Below are positions 8,318-17,775 of a stretch of 53,907 nt of DNA, in pieces. Positions within the stretch are counted from its first letter, which is position 1. Each line of letters begins with the position of its first letter. Origin of the DNA: Alphaproteobacteria bacterium (GTDB lineage Bacteria; Pseudomonadota; Alphaproteobacteria; UBA7985; JAUIBT01); NCBI GenBank assembly GCA_030432195.1, contig JAUIHE010000005.1, forward strand, positions 1 to 53,907. The letters run 5' to 3'. The notes below the pieces were generated by a model. The model was not told the DNA's origin and did not search any database. It saw only the letters and a list, made by a program, of their open reading frames with translations. A program made the position numbers and the translations under genes.

Positions 8318-11158
8318 TCAATCACCGGTGCCAGAGAAGAACTCTTTGACCTGGGACAGGGCGTCTTGAAGACCAAGGCGTTCGATCTCCATGCCTTCGG
8401 GGAAGGCGCTGGTTAGCCGGGTCGGCAGGCCACCATCGAGCATGACAAAGACCCCGCGATCATCTTGGCGGCGAATGAGACGTCCAAAGGCCTGGCGCAA
8501 TTTGAAACGGACCAACTGCTCATCATAGGCGCGCCCGCCAAAGGCCTGACGGCGCGCCTTATGAATGATGGTCGGCCGCGGCCACGGCACCCGATCCATA
8601 ATGACCATGCGAAGCGCTAGACCCGGTACGTCGATCCCGTCGCGCAGCGCATCGGTACCCATGAGACAGGCGTGGGTATCGCTGCGAAACATCTCGATCA
8701 GCGAGCCCGGGTCGCTGGCGTCGATGTGCTGAGCCAGCAAGCTCAAGCCCGCCTGTTCCAGATCTTCGGCCATAAGTCCGTGAACCTGACGCATGCGGGC
8801 GATCGAGGTGAACAGGCCCAAGGCCCCGCCGCCGCTGGCCTGCATCAGCGCCCGCATGGCCCCTGCCAATTGGGCCGGATCTTGCTTGTTGAGATCGGTG
8901 ACCACCAAAACCCGTGCCGCCTTGCCATAGTCAAAGGGCGAAGGATGGCGTGTCATCACCGGTGGTTGCGGCAGGTGGCAAGCCCCGGTGCGCTGCTCGG
9001 CCAGGCGCCAATCGGCCTCGACATCGCCGCTGGTATCCCCCAAAGTCGCAGACGTTATTAGAAGGCCGTGGCTTTGAAATCGCAGGGTCTGCATCAGTGG
9101 TTGGGTCGGGTCGATGAAATGGCGAAACGCGCCAAGATCGCGGTCCTGGCCATCAATGCGCACCACTTCCAGCCAATCGACTTGACCGTCGAGCGGCTCG
9201 TCAGACAAAAGGCTGGCGGTCATGTCCCGCCAAGAGCGCAGCGGCTCGATCGCGCGTAGTGTCAGACTGCGAATGAGGCCTTCCAGGCGGCGGCGTTGAT
9301 CGCTGTCGAACTGGTCGGGCTGGTTGGCTAGCAGTTCGCCCAACAGGCGTTCCAGCTCGACCAGCGGTTTTTCCAACTTGCCCAGCGCCTCATTCAGGGC
9401 CGCCGCTGCCTCGGCCAACTCCGGCAGGACCGGGCGCACGTCGCATTCCAACGTATAGGGGTCTTGCGGCTTGGCGGTTCGCGCATAGACCTGGCGGCCC
9501 ACGGCCAGCAAAAAGGCCTCGACGGCGCCTTGGGGTTCCTGAGCGGCCAGGCGTTTGGCCCAGAAGGGCGCCGGCAGACAGGTCGCGCCGAAAATCGCCT
9601 GCTGGGTTGCCCGGTCGATCGCATCGTTTTCCAGCAGCAAATCGTCCAAGCGTGATTGCAGCCCTCGGCGGCGACCCGGCCGCGCGCGCCCGTCCTCACG
9701 CCCCAACAGCCAACGCCGCGTCTCTTGCGTCTCGCGCCCGGTCAAACGCGCACAAAACACCGAGTCCGCCGCATCGAACAGGTGGTGGCCCTCATCGAAG
9801 ACATAGCGCGTCGGCAGGCCGCTCTCGCTGGCTTGGGCCGCTTGCAGGCTGGGCCCCACCGCCTGGGTCGCGGCCTGATGCAATACCAGCGCATGATTGG
9901 CGATGACCAGCTTGGCCTGGCGCGCCTTGCGGATCGAGCGCTCCACATAGCAGCGCCGATAGTGGGTGCAGGCGGAGAACAAGCATTCCCCGCGATGGTC
10001 AGCAAGCTCAGCCAAAGCAGCGCCGGAGAAAAGCTCGCCCATCCAGACCGGCAAATCCCCGCCAACCAGCTCACCGGACCGGCTGGCCTGAACCCAACGT
10101 GCCATCAGCGCCAAGAACACCAGATCGCGCGGTCGCAATGTCATCGACTGGCTGGCTTCTTCAAAGTTCATCAAGCAGAGGTAGTTCTCGCGCCCCTTGC
10201 GCACGACAACCTGGCGCTGCTTTTGCGCCGGTTCGGGATAGAGGCGGTCCAGTTCTTGGTCCAGCTGACCTTGCAGGACGCGGGTAAAGGTAGACAGCCA
10301 GACGCTGCCCTTGTTCTTGTCGGCCCAAATACTGGCCGGGGCCAAATAACCCAACGTCTTGCCAGTGCCGGTGCCCGCTTCTGCCAACACAGTTTGCGGC
10401 TCCCCAAAGGCCTGGGCGGGGGCAAAGGCTTCGGCGACGGCTTGCGCATAGGCCGCTTGCTGGGGGCGAATTTCCGCCTGTGTGCCCGCCGCGATCAGAT
10501 CGGCCAGGCGCCCGCGCACTTCATCAGCGCGCAAGGGCTGGGTGCCTGGGGGATCAATTGGGCCGCTGTCTTCCCATTCAGGCAGATCACGCCAGACCGC
10601 TAAGTTACGCTGAGCGTTGGCTTGTCCACCCAGGCCCTTGGCGCGCAAGATGGCATTGACATAGGGCGACCAAGCCCAATCGGCCTCGCTGAGCACCTGT
10701 GCCAGGCCGACAATGGCGGCTTGCTTCAAGGGTAGACTAGCATCCAATTCGCGGAGCAGCAGATTTGCCGCTTCAAGCAAGGTCTGGGCTTGCTGGGCGT
10801 CATCATTGGGCACCGGTAGATCCAGGGCCAGCGCCAAACCCTGAGCAGAGGGGGCACAGCTCTGCGCAGGCCGCACAAAGGCGAACAGCTCCAAGACATC
10901 CAGACCTTTGAGCGCGGACAAACCGAGGCGGCGTTTTGTCAATCCCGCATGGCAGAAGATCACGGCTCCGGCTTGTCCTAGGCGCGAGACCTCGCTAGGC
11001 TCTACCCTTCGCAGCCTTGTCGGGCCGCTTTCGACTTCATCCAACAGACCAGGGCCCGCGTTGGCCGTATAGATCCAGGCATAGCCCGTTCTTGCCAGAA
11101 CCACGGCCGCGCTTGGCGAAAGCTGTTTGGGGTCAAAGTCTGGGGTCACGGCAACCAA
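8318..11158 (-). CDS. ATP-dependent DNA helicase, DinG/XPD-like Fe-S family
   Basis: This 946-residue superfamily-2 helicase has Walker A AEAGTGTGKT near residue 260, a DEGHH (DEAH-type) box, and motif VI QAFGRLIRRQDDRG near the C-terminus. Cysteines in NYLCLMNF and CLFSACTHYRRC sit between motifs I and II as in the XPD/DinG Fe-S domain. Family members unwind DNA 5'-3' and remove D-loops and R-loops. The first 230 residues lack the exonuclease motifs found in some Gram-positive DinG fusions. The ORF starts at a TTG without an obvious ribosome site, so the exact N-terminus is uncertain. It is divergent from the DMT transporter gene, with 97 bases between them. Confidence 0.9.
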   Translation of the reverse strand: MVAVTPDFDPKQLSPSAAVVLARTGYAWIYTANAGPGLLDEVESGPTRLRRVEPSEVSRLGQAGAVIFCHAGLTKRRLGLSALKGLDVLELFAFVRPAQSCAPSAQGLALALDLPVPNDDAQQAQTLLEAANLLLRELDASLPLKQAAIVGLAQVLSEADWAWSPYVNAILRAKGLGGQANAQRNLAVWRDLPEWEDSGPIDPPGTQPLRADEVRGRLADLIAAGTQAEIRPQQAAYAQAVAEAFAPAQAFGEPQTVLAEAGTGTGKTLGYLAPASIWADKNKGSVWLSTFTRVLQGQLDQELDRLYPEPAQKQRQVVVRKGRENYLCLMNFEEASQSMTLRPRDLVFLALMARWVQASRSGELVGGDLPVWMGELFSGAALAELADHRGECLFSACTHYRRCYVERSIRKARQAKLVIANHALVLHQAATQAVGPSLQAAQASESGLPTRYVFDEGHHLFDAADSVFCARLTGRETQETRRWLLGREDGRARPGRRRGLQSRLDDLLLENDAIDRATQQAIFGATCLPAPFWAKRLAAQEPQGAVEAFLLAVGRQVYARTAKPQDPYTLECDVRPVLPELAEAAAALNEALGKLEKPLVELERLLGELLANQPDQFDSDQRRRLEGLIRSLTLRAIEPLRSWRDMTASLLSDEPLDGQVDWLEVVRIDGQDRDLGAFRHFIDPTQPLMQTLRFQSHGLLITSATLGDTSGDVEADWRLAEQRTGACHLPQPPVMTRHPSPFDYGKAARVLVVTDLNKQDPAQLAGAMRALMQASGGGALGLFTSIARMRQVHGLMAEDLEQAGLSLLAQHIDASDPGSLIEMFRSDTHACLMGTDALRDGIDVPGLALRMVIMDRVPWPRPTIIHKARRQAFGGRAYDEQLVRFKLRQAFGRLIRRQDDRGVFVMLDGGLPTRLTSAFPEGMEIERLGLQDALSQVKEFFSGTGD

Positions 11159-11255
11159 AAGCGGATAGATACCAAAAGTGAGGAGAAGCCGGGCGCAACC
11201 CTTGCCCGCTACACCGCCCTTGGGGCGGCCTCAAGTCAGAGAGTAATGAGCGATC

Positions 11256-12260
11256 ATGCCTAGCCATCCGAATGAAGCCCATGTTCGCAGCCTGTTCAAG
11301 CCCGTCGCTTGGGCAAATCGCGTGCTAAGCCCGGCAATGCAAGCTGTCGTGTTGGTTGTTCTGTCTGCGTTCTTCTTTTCGATCATGAACGTCACGATCC
11401 GAATAGTCACCCAAGGCGACATTCCGGTGCTTGAGGTTGTAGCCTTTCGCAACCTGTTTGGGTGGATGGTGTTGTGGCCTTGGTGGTTGCGTGTCGGTCG
11501 TTATGCCTTTCAAACACCTGCCCCGCGCTTTTACATCTTTCGCTCCAGCGTCGGAATGTTGGGGATGATCCTCATGTTTTGGTCGGTCAAGCTGCTGCAC
11601 CCTGCCGAGGCGGTGGCGCTCAACTTCACGCTGCCTTTGTTTGCGGTGATCGGCGCCTATTTCTTCTTGGGCGAGAAGGTCGGGGCGCGGCGCTGGGGCG
11701 CGACCGCCGTAGGTTTTCTGGGTGTTCTGATCATGCTACAACCGGGTGCTGGCACCTTCAAGCTGGCCGCCATCGTGCCGATCGCTGCTGCGGTCGCTAT
11801 GGCCGCGGCCATCTTGAGCGTCAAACACCTCACGCGGCTCGGCGAAGATCCGGTGCGCGCGGTCTTCCTCAACGGCATGATTGCCACACCGCTGACCTTT
11901 GCCATGGCCGCAACGGTTTGGGTCACGCCCAGCTGGACCCAGTTGGCCATTTTGTTCTTGATCGGCATCATGGGCACGCTGGCGCACATTACTTTTACCA
12001 TGGCTTTCAAGCTGGCGGACGCCTCCTACCTGATCGGCTTTGACTATTTACGCCTGCCCTTCGTCGCTGTCTTAGCCTATTTCTGGCTGGGCGAGGTGCC
12101 GACGGTCTGGATTTGGCCCGGCGCTGGTCTGATCGCATTGTCGTCGGTCTACATCGCCCAGCGCGAACGCAAGCGCGCCCTGGAAGCTATGGCAAAAGAT
12201 CCGCAATCTCGGCCCGCAACGCCGGTAGCAAAGTCTCATGAAACCAAGGATGCTTTTTGA
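11256..12260 (+). CDS. DMT-superfamily (EamA) transporter
   Basis: This 334-residue membrane protein has about ten hydrophobic helices in two homologous EamA halves (for example FFFSIMNVTIRIVTQ and LNFTLPLFAVIGAYFFLGEK in the first half, and LAHITFTMAFKLADASYLIGFDYLRLP in the second). The second-half pattern ending in FDYLRLPF...YFWLGE resembles riboflavin/S-adenosylmethionine-type and other DMT exporters, but the substrate cannot be told. The 3' end overlaps the convergent glycosylase gene by 74 bases. Confidence 0.9.
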   Translation: MPSHPNEAHVRSLFKPVAWANRVLSPAMQAVVLVVLSAFFFSIMNVTIRIVTQGDIPVLEVVAFRNLFGWMVLWPWWLRVGRYAFQTPAPRFYIFRSSVGMLGMILMFWSVKLLHPAEAVALNFTLPLFAVIGAYFFLGEKVGARRWGATAVGFLGVLIMLQPGAGTFKLAAIVPIAAAVAMAAAILSVKHLTRLGEDPVRAVFLNGMIATPLTFAMAATVWVTPSWTQLAILFLIGIMGTLAHITFTMAFKLADASYLIGFDYLRLPFVAVLAYFWLGEVPTVWIWPGAGLIALSSVYIAQRERKRALEAMAKDPQSRPATPVAKSHETKDAF

Positions 12261-12771
12261 GCCAAGCGGTGCTGCGCCACGACGGGTGCGGCAAAGGCCA
12301 GAGCCTTGGCGCGCTGTCCTGCCAGGCTTCGACCCTTTGGGTTAGGCTCCAAGTTTTGCGTTCAGGCATGTAGGCGCGCTGAGCGTACTGGCCAACCAGC
12401 AGGGTCATACGAAGTTCGAGCATGCAGTCGAGCAAAGCTTGATGCCACAGCGGCGCGCACTCTGGCCGTGGCGGTGCATCGCCACCAGCTGCCAGGCGGC
12501 CAGGATAGCAAAAGCCCATCGGCATAAGTGCGACTTTGCTTTCATCATAGAAAACCTCTGGGCTCAGCCCCAACCAGTCGCGCAGCCGTTGGCCGCTGGC
12601 ATCGTTCCAGGGAATCGAGGTTTCGTGCACGCGCGTGCCGGGGGCTTGGCCAATGATAAGCAAGGCCGCGCTGGCACTGGCGCGCACAACCGGATTCGCA
12701 CCCAGAGGCAGGTGATCTTGGCAGTGCCGACAAGCGCCGATCTGCCGCAACAAGGCGTCAAGGCTGGTCAT
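12187..12771 (-). CDS. Uracil-DNA glycosylase family protein
   Basis: From the ATG at 12771 the protein has 194 residues and begins MTSLDALLRQIGACRHC. The ORF track adds 15 residues upstream. The motifs LLIIGQAPGTRVHE, PWNDASGQRLRDWLG and a C-terminal LPHPSWRS match the small UDG-like superfamily (COG1573 type). Not all members excise uracil, and several lack the catalytic residues of classic UDG, so activity is unproven. The last 74 bases overlap the convergent DMT transporter gene on the other strand. Confidence 0.85.
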   Translation of the reverse strand: MTSLDALLRQIGACRHCQDHLPLGANPVVRASASAALLIIGQAPGTRVHETSIPWNDASGQRLRDWLGLSPEVFYDESKVALMPMGFCYPGRLAAGGDAPPRPECAPLWHQALLDCMLELRMTLLVGQYAQRAYMPERKTWSLTQRVEAWQDSAPRLWPLPHPSWRSTAWLKKHPWFHETLLPALRAEIADLLP

Positions 12772-12845
12772 ATCATCCGCAAACAGCGCCGCCGGACCAC
12801 CCCTAGCGCCAGGCATGGAGTCCGCGCCTCAGGGCCCTGGCCGCG

Positions 12846-14045
12846 CTAGTTGGTGTTGGTCGCTGCGCTGTCCGCGGCCTTGCCAGAATCGGCCTGCTGA
12901 TCGGGCTCGGCGGTCTCGCGCTGGCACAAACGGCAGGCATCGTCGATTTGCACCAAGAGCTGTTCCAGCTCCAAGGCACGATTGCGCGTAAACATGAGCT
13001 GACAGGTCTCACGGTGACTCTTGAGGACCGGCGGCGCGTTTTCATCGGCAAAATCGTTGCAGGTTCCTTGCGCGTAAGACCGCCAGGCGGCTTGATTGCG
13101 CTCCAGATCCTTGTTGCTGGACGAGTTGGTGATCTGGCGATGGCGCTCCAGAGCCTCACCCATCGCCTGCTGCCACGAGCTCAAGGAGGCTTGCACACAA
13201 ATCGCTTCACTGCTCGGATCTTGCTCGGCTTCGTAGATGCATTCCAAATAGGGGTCTTGGCTGGGCGCTTGTCCCATGCGACGCCCTGAACTGGTCAAAC
13301 GAATCGGTAGGTCAAATTCATCGGTGGCAATTCTTGTCAGCTCGGCATTGCTGAAAGCAGGCAGTAATCCTGCCGTCAAGCCAGGGGTTGCCCCCACCAG
13401 GCTGCCGTCGCTGCCTTGCGCCGCTGGGTCGGCATTGAGCCCCAAGGGTCCAACCGTGCGGCAGGCGTGAACCGGGCTCTCATTCGCCAACATAGGCGCG
13501 GTGAAGGAAGCCGAAACCCAGCCTTCAAAGCCACAGTAGGTGATTTTGGTCCAGCGGCCAAAAGCGTCAACGGGCAAAATGCCAACGGTATCCCCTGGCA
13601 ACAACGTGATGCGGCTGTATTCTGTACCCGGCCCTTCGCGCAAGCTAAGAGAGCCCGACGGCCCCAAACGGATTATCTTAAGAAAACCTTGCCCAACGGG
13701 CGGGGCACTACCCGGATCAGCCGGCAGCGTCGGGCGGCGACCGCGCGTGGAGCCACCCGAACTTGCGGGCTTCTTCTTGGCCGTCTTCTTGGTAGATGAA
13801 CTGGCAGGCTCTGGAGTGGCCAAATCAATGGCGTTGGTGCGCGGAATGACCGTTCCGCTTTGCGCCTGCGCGCCGCTGGCCCACGCCCAACTAGACAGGC
13901 TCAAGACCAGGGCAAGGGCCAAGGGCGCTAGGCCGCCCAAGCCAAGGGGGTGGCGCGCTCTTGCTGTCGTCGCCTGAGGCTCGCCCGCTGCAAAGCAAGG
14001 GCGTTCCAGGGTGTCGGGGCACGATGCGAGCGTCGCGCTAGGCAT
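12846..14045 (-). CDS. SH3b-LprI (DUF1311-like) envelope protein, short paralogue
   Basis: This 399-residue exported protein has a long n-region, a hydrophobic signal (LAPLALALVLSLSSWAWASGAQA), a basic/Thr/Ser linker, a bacterial SH3 domain (SGSLSLREGPGTEY...GRWTKITYCGFEGWVSASF) and a C-terminal LprI-like domain (CVQASLSSWQQAM..., NQAAWRSYAQGTC..., a final CRLC). SH3b domains often bind peptidoglycan, and LprI-type proteins have been linked to lysozyme inhibition. The real role here is unknown. AGGAG stands at good spacing before the ATG. It lies directly downstream of a longer paralogue with the same domain order, so the pair is a tandem duplication. Confidence 0.8.
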   Translation of the reverse strand: MPSATLASCPDTLERPCFAAGEPQATTARARHPLGLGGLAPLALALVLSLSSWAWASGAQAQSGTVIPRTNAIDLATPEPASSSTKKTAKKKPASSGGSTRGRRPTLPADPGSAPPVGQGFLKIIRLGPSGSLSLREGPGTEYSRITLLPGDTVGILPVDAFGRWTKITYCGFEGWVSASFTAPMLANESPVHACRTVGPLGLNADPAAQGSDGSLVGATPGLTAGLLPAFSNAELTRIATDEFDLPIRLTSSGRRMGQAPSQDPYLECIYEAEQDPSSEAICVQASLSSWQQAMGEALERHRQITNSSSNKDLERNQAAWRSYAQGTCNDFADENAPPVLKSHRETCQLMFTRNRALELEQLLVQIDDACRLCQRETAEPDQQADSGKAADSAATNTN

Positions 14046-14240
14046 AGCGCCTCTCCTGTTTTAAATCGGCCAGTCGGGGCACGCAAAACCAAGTTCGCGA
14101 CCGCCCAGGCTGGGTTCGGTATGGATCAAAGGCATATACAAGCTGGGCGTGTGCGCACCAAAATGAAGCCCACCCCCGGGTGTAGCGGATTCGCCGGAAA
14201 ATTCAAACCCTGAAGCAATGACAAGGGCATTAGCATGCGT

Positions 14241-16745
14241 CTAGTCGTTCGCCGCCGTCAATGCTTCCTGACTTTGCTCGCGCTGGCACAGGCGGCACGC
14301 CGTATCCCGCTGAGCGAGCAGCTTTTCCAATTCCAGCGCCCGATCACGCAAGAATTCCAAGCGGCAGTTGTCTTGATTGCTCTTTAAGATGGGGGAAGCG
14401 TCGGGCTTTGCGAAGACTTCACAGGTTCCGCGCACGTATTCCGCCCAAGCGCCCTGCGTCTCGTCCAGCTCCAGATTGTACGCACGGTCGGCGGTGATCA
14501 GCTTCAAGCCTTGGACAGCCAAATCCATAGCCTGCTCCCAGGATCGCAAGGAAGCAGCCAGACAGACTTGAATGTCCTCGATGCGTTCTTCGGCCTGAAC
14601 CAAGCAGTCCAAGTAGGCGTCTCGTTGTGGGCCCTGTCCTAGATGGCGACCGTCGGCAGCAAGACGAATGGGGAAGTCATAATCGTCACGCACAATGTCC
14701 GCATCGGCCGACGCACCCAAGCGCAGGCCTGCGCTGGCAACACCGTTGGACGGTACAAAGCGTAAGCTGGTGGCATTCTCTAGGGCCGCCAAGTCGGTTT
14801 CTAGACCCAAGGGGCCCGCGTTTTCACAAGCGTGCAGCGGATTTTCTGCCTCCGACATGGTGTCGGTGTAGTCGGCTGAGACCCAACCTTCATATCCGCA
14901 AAAGCGAACCTTCACCCACTCGCCCGACCGTTCGATGAACTGCATGCCGACACTCGCACCAGGCAACAGGGCCAAGCGGCGGAAGTCCGTGCTGGGACCC
15001 TCACGGAGACTCAGACGGCCGGTCTCGGTCAGGCGAATAATTTTCAGATAGTCGGGCCCAGGCGCTGCGCTGGGTTGAATCGGCGCGCGGTCGTCTGGCT
15101 TGGCTTGCGGCGGACTTGCAGGTTCCAGGGCTTCAGGGCTCAAGGCCGCCAATTGGACGGCCGGTTCTTCTGCGGGTTCTTCAACCGGAGCAACAACGGC
15201 AACTTGCGGGGCAGGTTCTTCTACCGGCGCTTCAACAGGAGCAACGGCAGCGACCTGAGGCGCGGGCTCTTCCACTGGCTCCTCGACGGGAGCGACAACG
15301 ACGACCTGCGGCGCGGGTTCCTCGACCGGCGCTTCGACGGGCGCAACAACGACGACTTGCGGTGCTGGCTCCTCTACCGGCTCTTCAACCGGTGCTTCGA
15401 CGGGAGCGACAACGACGACCTGCGGCGCTGGCTCCTCTACCGGCTCTTCAACAGGAGCAACTACGGCAACTTGCGAGGCTGGTTCTTCCACCGGCTCCTC
15501 GACCGGCGCAACAACGGCGACCTGAGTCGCGGGTTCTTCCACCGGCTCCTCGACCGGCGCAACAACGGCGACCTGAGTCGCGGGTTCTTCCACCGGCTCT
15601 TCAACAGAAGCAACTACGGCAACTTGCGGTGCAGGTTCTTCAACCGGCGCTTCGACGGGCGCAACAGCGGCGACCTGAGGCGCTGGCTCTTCCACCGGCT
15701 CTTCAACCGGCGCAACTACGGCGACCTGCAGCGCGGGCTCCTCTACCGGCTCTTCAACCGGCGCAACAGCGGCAACTTGCGGTGCTGGCTCTTCGACCGG
15801 CGCTTCGACGGGCGCGACAACAACAACCTGAGGCGCAGGCTCTTCAACCGGCGCTTCGACGGGAGCGACAGCAGCGACCTGCGGCGCGGGCTCTTCAACC
15901 GGTGCTTCGACGGGCGCAACAACGGCGACCTGAGTCGCGGGTTCTTCCACCGGCTCTTCAACAGGAGCAACTACGGCAACTTGCGGTGCAGGTTCTTCAA
16001 CCGGCGCTTCGACGGGCGCAACAGCGGCGACCTGAGGCGCTGGCTCTTCCACCGGCTCTTCGACGGGCGCTTCGACGGGCGCGACAACGACGACCTGCGG
16101 TGCTGGCTCCTCTACCGGCTCTTCGACGGGCGCTTCGACGGGCGCGACAACGACGACCTGCGGTGCTGGCTCCTCTACCGGCACTTCAACCGGCGCAACA
16201 GCGACAACCAAAGGCGCTGGACCGGATGGCGCGCTCGGTTCTTTGGCAATGACAACCTGGGGCTCTTCCGTCGCGTCGCTTGCAGCTGGGACAACCGCCG
16301 CCCTCTTCTTGGTTTTTGGCGTCGAAGGCGCCGCAGCAACGCTTTGTACGGGCTCCTCGATCTTCAAATAGAGGTTCGAATTCGATGATTTCTTCTTTGT
16401 GACAACGGTTGCAGTCTCGGGCGCTTTTTCCTGCGCCGGTGCATTTTTAGCTGCCTTTTCCTCGCGGCGCTCCTCTACACGCGCTTCAACGCGATCTGAT
16501 AAGCGACCAAACAGGGTGAACAAAAAGAAGGGCTTGGGCTTGGGCTTTTCCGCCCGTGCGTTTTCAGGCGTGCGCTTCAAAACAGTGCCAGACTGACTAA
16601 ATCCGTCGCCGGGCACCATGATCGCAGCGCCGATAGACAGAGCGGCAACCAGCGACAGAGTGACCATCCAGGGGCGTTTGCCGAGCAGGCGCTTGGCGCC
16701 AGCAGACAAACCGCGAATGTCAGAAGGAATAAAAATACCGGGCAT
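14241..16745 (-). CDS. SH3b-LprI envelope protein with Pro/Glu/Val repeat stalk, long paralogue
   Basis: From the ATG at 16745 (AGGAG seven bases upstream) the protein has 834 residues. The ORF track adds 23 residues. It carries an N-terminal membrane segment (MVTLSLVAALSIGAAIMVPG), a basic segment, about 20 tandem copies of APVEAPVEEPAPQVAVV-like units at residues 184-535, then an SH3b domain (TGRLSLREGPSTDFRRL...VKVRFCGYEGWVSADY) and an LprI-like domain (CLAASLRSWEQAM, ETQGAWAEYVRGTC, CRLCQRE). It is anchored in the inner membrane with a rod-like stalk. A TonB-style periplasm-spanning reach to peptidoglycan is plausible. The repeats make the length prone to change. It is the upstream member of a tandem pair. 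Confidence 0.8.
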   Translation of the reverse strand: MPGIFIPSDIRGLSAGAKRLLGKRPWMVTLSLVAALSIGAAIMVPGDGFSQSGTVLKRTPENARAEKPKPKPFFLFTLFGRLSDRVEARVEERREEKAAKNAPAQEKAPETATVVTKKKSSNSNLYLKIEEPVQSVAAAPSTPKTKKRAAVVPAASDATEEPQVVIAKEPSAPSGPAPLVVAVAPVEVPVEEPAPQVVVVAPVEAPVEEPVEEPAPQVVVVAPVEAPVEEPVEEPAPQVAAVAPVEAPVEEPAPQVAVVAPVEEPVEEPATQVAVVAPVEAPVEEPAPQVAAVAPVEAPVEEPAPQVVVVAPVEAPVEEPAPQVAAVAPVEEPVEEPALQVAVVAPVEEPVEEPAPQVAAVAPVEAPVEEPAPQVAVVASVEEPVEEPATQVAVVAPVEEPVEEPATQVAVVAPVEEPVEEPASQVAVVAPVEEPVEEPAPQVVVVAPVEAPVEEPVEEPAPQVVVVAPVEAPVEEPAPQVVVVAPVEEPVEEPAPQVAAVAPVEAPVEEPAPQVAVVAPVEEPAEEPAVQLAALSPEALEPASPPQAKPDDRAPIQPSAAPGPDYLKIIRLTETGRLSLREGPSTDFRRLALLPGASVGMQFIERSGEWVKVRFCGYEGWVSADYTDTMSEAENPLHACENAGPLGLETDLAALENATSLRFVPSNGVASAGLRLGASADADIVRDDYDFPIRLAADGRHLGQGPQRDAYLDCLVQAEERIEDIQVCLAASLRSWEQAMDLAVQGLKLITADRAYNLELDETQGAWAEYVRGTCEVFAKPDASPILKSNQDNCRLEFLRDRALELEKLLAQRDTACRLCQREQSQEALTAAND
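15141..16196 (-). repeat. About 20 tandem 51-bp units encoding a Pro/Glu/Val stalk
   Basis: The unit APVEAPVEEPAPQVAVV (17 codons) repeats about 20 times. Three units carry an extra PVEE (21 codons). Variants alternate A/E at one site and AAV/AVV/VVV at the end. The array generates long open frames on the opposite strand that are not genes. Confidence 0.95.
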
Positions 16746-17043
16746 GCAGCCACTCCTGGTGTAGTCAAATTTGGCGCCAGAGGGTAAGCTGCCCGCGCGG
16801 CATCCATGAAACAAAATTAAGGGTTCTCGCCTTGCCTTTGAGGCGGCCAGTCAGGCGTTTGTTATCGCTTTTTTTCGGGGGACCGGCGGCAAAACCACTG
16901 TTCCGCCAGGCCTAAACGATTTCTAAACTCAATCCAATATCACAGCAGCGACAACAGCCTTTCGTATAGGCTGGCTTGCGGTTGGCCCGGCGGAAATCCG
17001 GTGCCCACAACACCCCCTATGTCCGGCGTGCAAGCGGCTCAAA
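16746..17043. other. 298-bp spacer without a gene
   Basis: This is the spacer between the CAP lipoprotein stop and the long SH3b protein start, both minus strand. It presumably carries the promoter of the SH3b pair. I see a short GGCGG...CCGCC hairpin but no T-run terminator and no supportable ORF. Confidence 0.5.
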
Positions 17044-17775
17044 TTAGCTGCTGTGTTGCGGTTTTGCGAACAGTGCGACCCAATAAGTAAGGTGGGGATC
17101 TTCGCGCAAACTGACCTTCGAGCGTAGATAGGCGACCCCCAGTTGTTCCGGGTGATCACTCAGCAAAGCGGCACGATGTGGGGGTGAGTCCAGCCAGTCT
17201 TGTACTACTTCTGCGGGGGTAAGCTGCCCGGCGGCCAAATTCTCCGCAACATACTTCCAACGATAGCCGCGTTCTTCGACCCGCGCGTCCGGGCCGCGCC
17301 CTTGCGTGTCTTTGTGATCCAGATGATGGCGTTGAGCCAACTGGCGCGCATAGGCGGCTGCGGTCTGGGTCAAAATCTCGTTGTCAATCAGTTCAGCCTT
17401 GCCGAACTGCCGTCGGATCTTGTTGATTTCCGCGATCAGGGCCGCCTGCTTCAAGATTTCATCGTGCGTGAAATCAACGGTCGGCAGGGCGCGGCGCGTG
17501 AACAGGCGCGGCATCAATGCCGGCTGCGCGCCGGGTCGGGCTGTTTGTGGCCAAGACGGCGACGCCGCAGCAACGGGGGCACCCACCACGCGTTGAGACC
17601 CATTTACCTGATTCGCCGCGGTGGCACTAAATGTCAGCGCTGACGGCTTGAACAACTGCGGCGAGTTCAAAACGCGCCGCGCGGGGTCCGGAATCGGTTT
17701 AACGCAGCCGGTTAGCAAAAACACCACGCCAAGAAAGCCAAGAATCGCAACGCGCCCGCAGGACTGTTGGGTCAT
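17044..17775 (-). CDS. CAP/SCP-domain lipoprotein
   Basis: This 243-residue protein has a signal ending in a lipobox (FLGVVFLLTGC), a 75-residue linker, and a CAP (SCP/PR-1-like) domain: EINKIRRQFGK, LAQRHHLDHKD, YVAENLAAGQ, VQDWLDSPPHRAALLSD and LGVAYL. Histidine, glutamate and histidine of the CAP cavity are present. Bacterial CAP proteins are envelope-located and their activity is mostly unknown. It is divergent from the small lipoprotein gene at 18162, with 386 bases between them. Confidence 0.88.
   Translation of the reverse strand: MTQQSCGRVAILGFLGVVFLLTGCVKPIPDPARRVLNSPQLFKPSALTFSATAANQVNGSQRVVGAPVAAASPSWPQTARPGAQPALMPRLFTRRALPTVDFTHDEILKQAALIAEINKIRRQFGKAELIDNEILTQTAAAYARQLAQRHHLDHKDTQGRGPDARVEERGYRWKYVAENLAAGQLTPAEVVQDWLDSPPHRAALLSDHPEQLGVAYLRSKVSLREDPHLTYWVALFAKPQHSS

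Noticed and set aside
15075-16388. Long plus-strand ORFs of 437 and 378 codons (15075-16388 and 15116-16252)
   Set aside because: They are antisense shadows of the SH3b stalk repeat. The 51-bp unit lacks stops in several frames, and the predicted proteins are Arg/Asn/Leu or Arg/Gln/Pro-rich nonsense repeats.
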